DNA from: Halomonas colorata
GTDB taxonomy: Bacteria; Pseudomonadota; Gammaproteobacteria; Pseudomonadales; Halomonadaceae
Direction of reading: 5' to 3'
Length of the DNA stretch: 64,000 nt
Assembly (NCBI RefSeq): GCF_014897985.1
Contig: NZ_JABUZA010000007.1
Coordinates: forward strand, 1 to 64,000
Under the pieces are notes generated by a model. That model made no database searches, was not told the DNA's origin, and was given only the letters and a program-made list of their open reading frames with translations. Below, in pieces: positions 62,697-64,000 of this stretch. The translations under genes were made by a program, and so were the position numbers. The stretch's first letter is position 1. Every line of letters begins with the position of its first letter.

Positions 62697-63555
62697 AGCG
62701 TAGCAGTTGGGTGGCGACCGCCGTGCCCAGCAGGGTAATGATCATGCCCGCCATAACCTGCAGGCTAAGCGTTTCATCAAGTAGCCAGTAGCCCCATAGC
62801 AGCGCACTGATCGGTACTAAAAACGTAACGGTTGACGTAGCCGTTGCACCTGCGCTGGCTAACAGGCCGAAGTAGAGCAGGAATGCCAGCGCTGTGCTGA
62901 GTACGGCAAGCGCCAGCGCATTGCTCCAGGCAAGCGTGCTGATCGGCTGGTCAGGCCAAAGCAGAATGCCGGGAATCAAAAGTACCAATGCCGACATGGC
63001 GCTGCTGCCCGCGGCCAGAACCCGGGGCGGCAAATGACTCAAGCGCGTTTTTGAGTAGTTGCCCGCAATGCCGTAGCAAAACGTTGCACCAATTACCGCC
63101 AGAATAAACCAGCCGTCACCGCCTATTCCGAAATCCAGACGGTTGGCGGAAAGAACGTAGACTCCAATCAACGCAAGCGCCAGCCCTAGATACTGTTGGC
63201 GTTGAACCGGCGTTGCAAAAAACAGCGCGCCTAGCAGGGCGGTAAAAATGGGTGTGGTGGCATTCAGTAATGAAGTGAAACCTGCTTCCAGGCGCATGGT
63301 CGCCAGGGCTAAAAGTGAAAAGGGTAGAACATGATTCACTATGCCCAGCAATAACAAAGGCCCTTTGTGCTGCCAGATTAACCGCAGGTAGTGCATGCTC
63401 AGCAGTAAAGGTATCAGCAATAGCGCGCCAACGCCCATGCGGACCAGTATCAAAGGAATAGCGCCAAACTCCGGCGATGCGACGCGCATGAAAATAAATG
63501 ACAGCCCCCAAAGCGACGAGAGCACTGCCAGGCGTAGCGCATCAGCTGATGACAT
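62650..63555 (-). CDS. EamA/DMT family transporter
   Basis: This 301-residue inner-membrane protein has ten helices in two EamA repeats: LSSLWGLSFIFMRVASPEFG, then FTSLLNATTPIFTALLGALFF in the first half, and TFLVPISALLWGYWLLDETLSL in the second. It is a drug/metabolite exporter superfamily member of unknown substrate. Its 3' end overlaps the MOSC gene's 3' end by 47 bases, with both frames clearly coding. Confidence 0.9.
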   Translation of the reverse strand: MSSADALRLAVLSSLWGLSFIFMRVASPEFGAIPLILVRMGVGALLLIPLLLSMHYLRLIWQHKGPLLLLGIVNHVLPFSLLALATMRLEAGFTSLLNATTPIFTALLGALFFATPVQRQQYLGLALALIGVYVLSANRLDFGIGGDGWFILAVIGATFCYGIAGNYSKTRLSHLPPRVLAAGSSAMSALVLLIPGILLWPDQPISTLAWSNALALAVLSTALAFLLYFGLLASAGATATSTVTFLVPISALLWGYWLLDETLSLQVMAGMIITLLGTAVATQLLRFKPRGVSPSPHPPHE

Positions 63556-63848
63556 GGCGAATCCTTATAATGAGTAAAGGCTTGGCGTTCCCTTGCGGCC
63601 GCCATGAGTCGTTAACAAACCGTGCGGACTGTCCGGCCCTGAGGTTATGGCAACGTTAGCCTGACAGCTCAGCATAAGGGGGTTCACGCGGCGGGGGAAG
63701 TGGCTTAAGGTATTGGGTTCGGCAGTGCGCCAAAAATCAGCTACGCTAAACAGGGTTGCCAGTTCGCTTTAGGCGAATGGCGCTTTTACCCGGCTGGTCA
63801 GGTAGTGGTTAGCCGGGGCTATCGTTATTTATGCACAAGGAGTTTTTC
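63556..63848. other. Intergenic region upstream of osmC
   Basis: These ~293 bases show no supportable gene. The region carries the divergent promoters of the EamA exporter and osmC, and an AAGGAG box just before osmC. No named operator was recognised. Confidence 0.45.
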
Positions 63849-64000
63849 ATGGATCGTAAAGCTAGCGCACGTTGGGAAGGTGGACTGAAGGATGGCAAAG
63901 GCACCGTTTCAACCGAAAGTGGCGTTCTCAATGCTAACTACTCCTTCAAAAAGCGTTTTGAAGATGAAAAAGGCACCAATCCGGAAGAGCTGATTGGAGC
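63849..64000 (+). CDS. osmC: OsmC family peroxiredoxin (partial, runs off the window)
   Basis: The visible first 50 residues read like OsmC: a [20 protein letters not shown] segment, then VLNANYSF, and [11 protein letters not shown], which leads into the first redox cysteine helix just beyond the window. OsmC removes organic hydroperoxides and is induced by osmotic stress. The ATG has an AAGGAG box. The remaining two-thirds, including both catalytic cysteines, are not in this sequence. Confidence 0.93.
   Translation, partial: MDRKASARWEGGLKDGKGTVSTESGVLNANYSFKKRFEDEKGTNPEELIG

Noticed and set aside
1..64000. tRNA, rRNA, insertion sequence or prophage genes
   Set aside because: None was recognised: no transposase, integrase or phage structural proteins, and no cloverleaf-like sequence stood out, though a dedicated tRNA scan was not possible.

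Overview
The window reads as chromosome from a moderately halophilic gammaproteobacterium, most likely Halomonas/Vreelandella or a close relative. This is inferred from the overall gene set (mdoGH, cysB-sbp-cysTWA, modEABC, katG, OhrR/Ohr, YghU, VF530, idn/gnt genes) and from the moderately high-GC, acid-rich proteins. It was not tested by any search. No rRNA, tRNA, insertion sequence, prophage or CRISPR array was seen. Genes lie on both strands in short operons.

Region 1-4.2 kb looks accessory: a broken GNAT fragment, an SDR oxidoreductase, TspO, a DUF1971 protein, a YefM-YoeB toxin-antitoxin pair with its operator, and an exported alpha/beta hydrolase. From 4.2 to 12 kb come an AraC-type regulator, an RND efflux adaptor-pump pair without an outer-membrane channel, and a large DUF4153 membrane protein. 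katG follows with a strong terminator, then small genes and a frameshifted metalloprotease remnant (15.0-15.5 kb). Two oxyanion import systems sit back to back on the minus strand: molybdate (modE-modA-modB-modC, 18.2-21.3 kb, with a ModE-like box) and sulfate (cysB, sbp, cysT, cysW, cysA, 21.4-26.4 kb).

The most unusual part is 28.1-35.2 kb. In order it holds a medium-chain dehydrogenase, a 6-pyruvoyltetrahydropterin-synthase (PTPS) fold protein that has lost all its canonical catalytic residues, a fused GT4 glycosyltransferase-methyltransferase, and a UPF0104-type membrane protein. These are followed by a deaminase-less RibD-type reductase, a RibBA-like protein with an intact GTP cyclohydrolase II half but a degenerate DHBP-synthase half, and a creatininase-family hydrolase. 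The last three match the chemistry of archaeal-type GTP-to-ribitylaminopyrimidine conversion. I infer a dedicated pathway making a glycosylated, methylated, membrane-associated GTP-derived metabolite. A CDP-alcohol phosphatidyltransferase (27.1 kb) and a sulfatase-fold enzyme (39.1 kb) flank it and may belong to it.

The right half is mostly metabolism and envelope. It includes osmoregulated periplasmic glucan synthesis (mdoGH), an LpxL-type acyltransferase, and an acyl-CoA dehydrogenase/acyl-CoA ligase/enoyl-CoA hydratase trio resembling the DmdC-DmdB-AcuH branch of DMSP catabolism. An L-idonate/gluconate locus (idnT-idnO-idnD) follows, with gluconokinase and a LacI-type GntR regulator 8 kb away; both loci carry GntR-type palindromes. 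An LpxR-type lipid A deacylase, YetF, YghU, a YgeA-type racemase, the Ohr/OhrR peroxide pair, a MOSC protein and an EamA exporter come next. The window ends inside an osmC gene.
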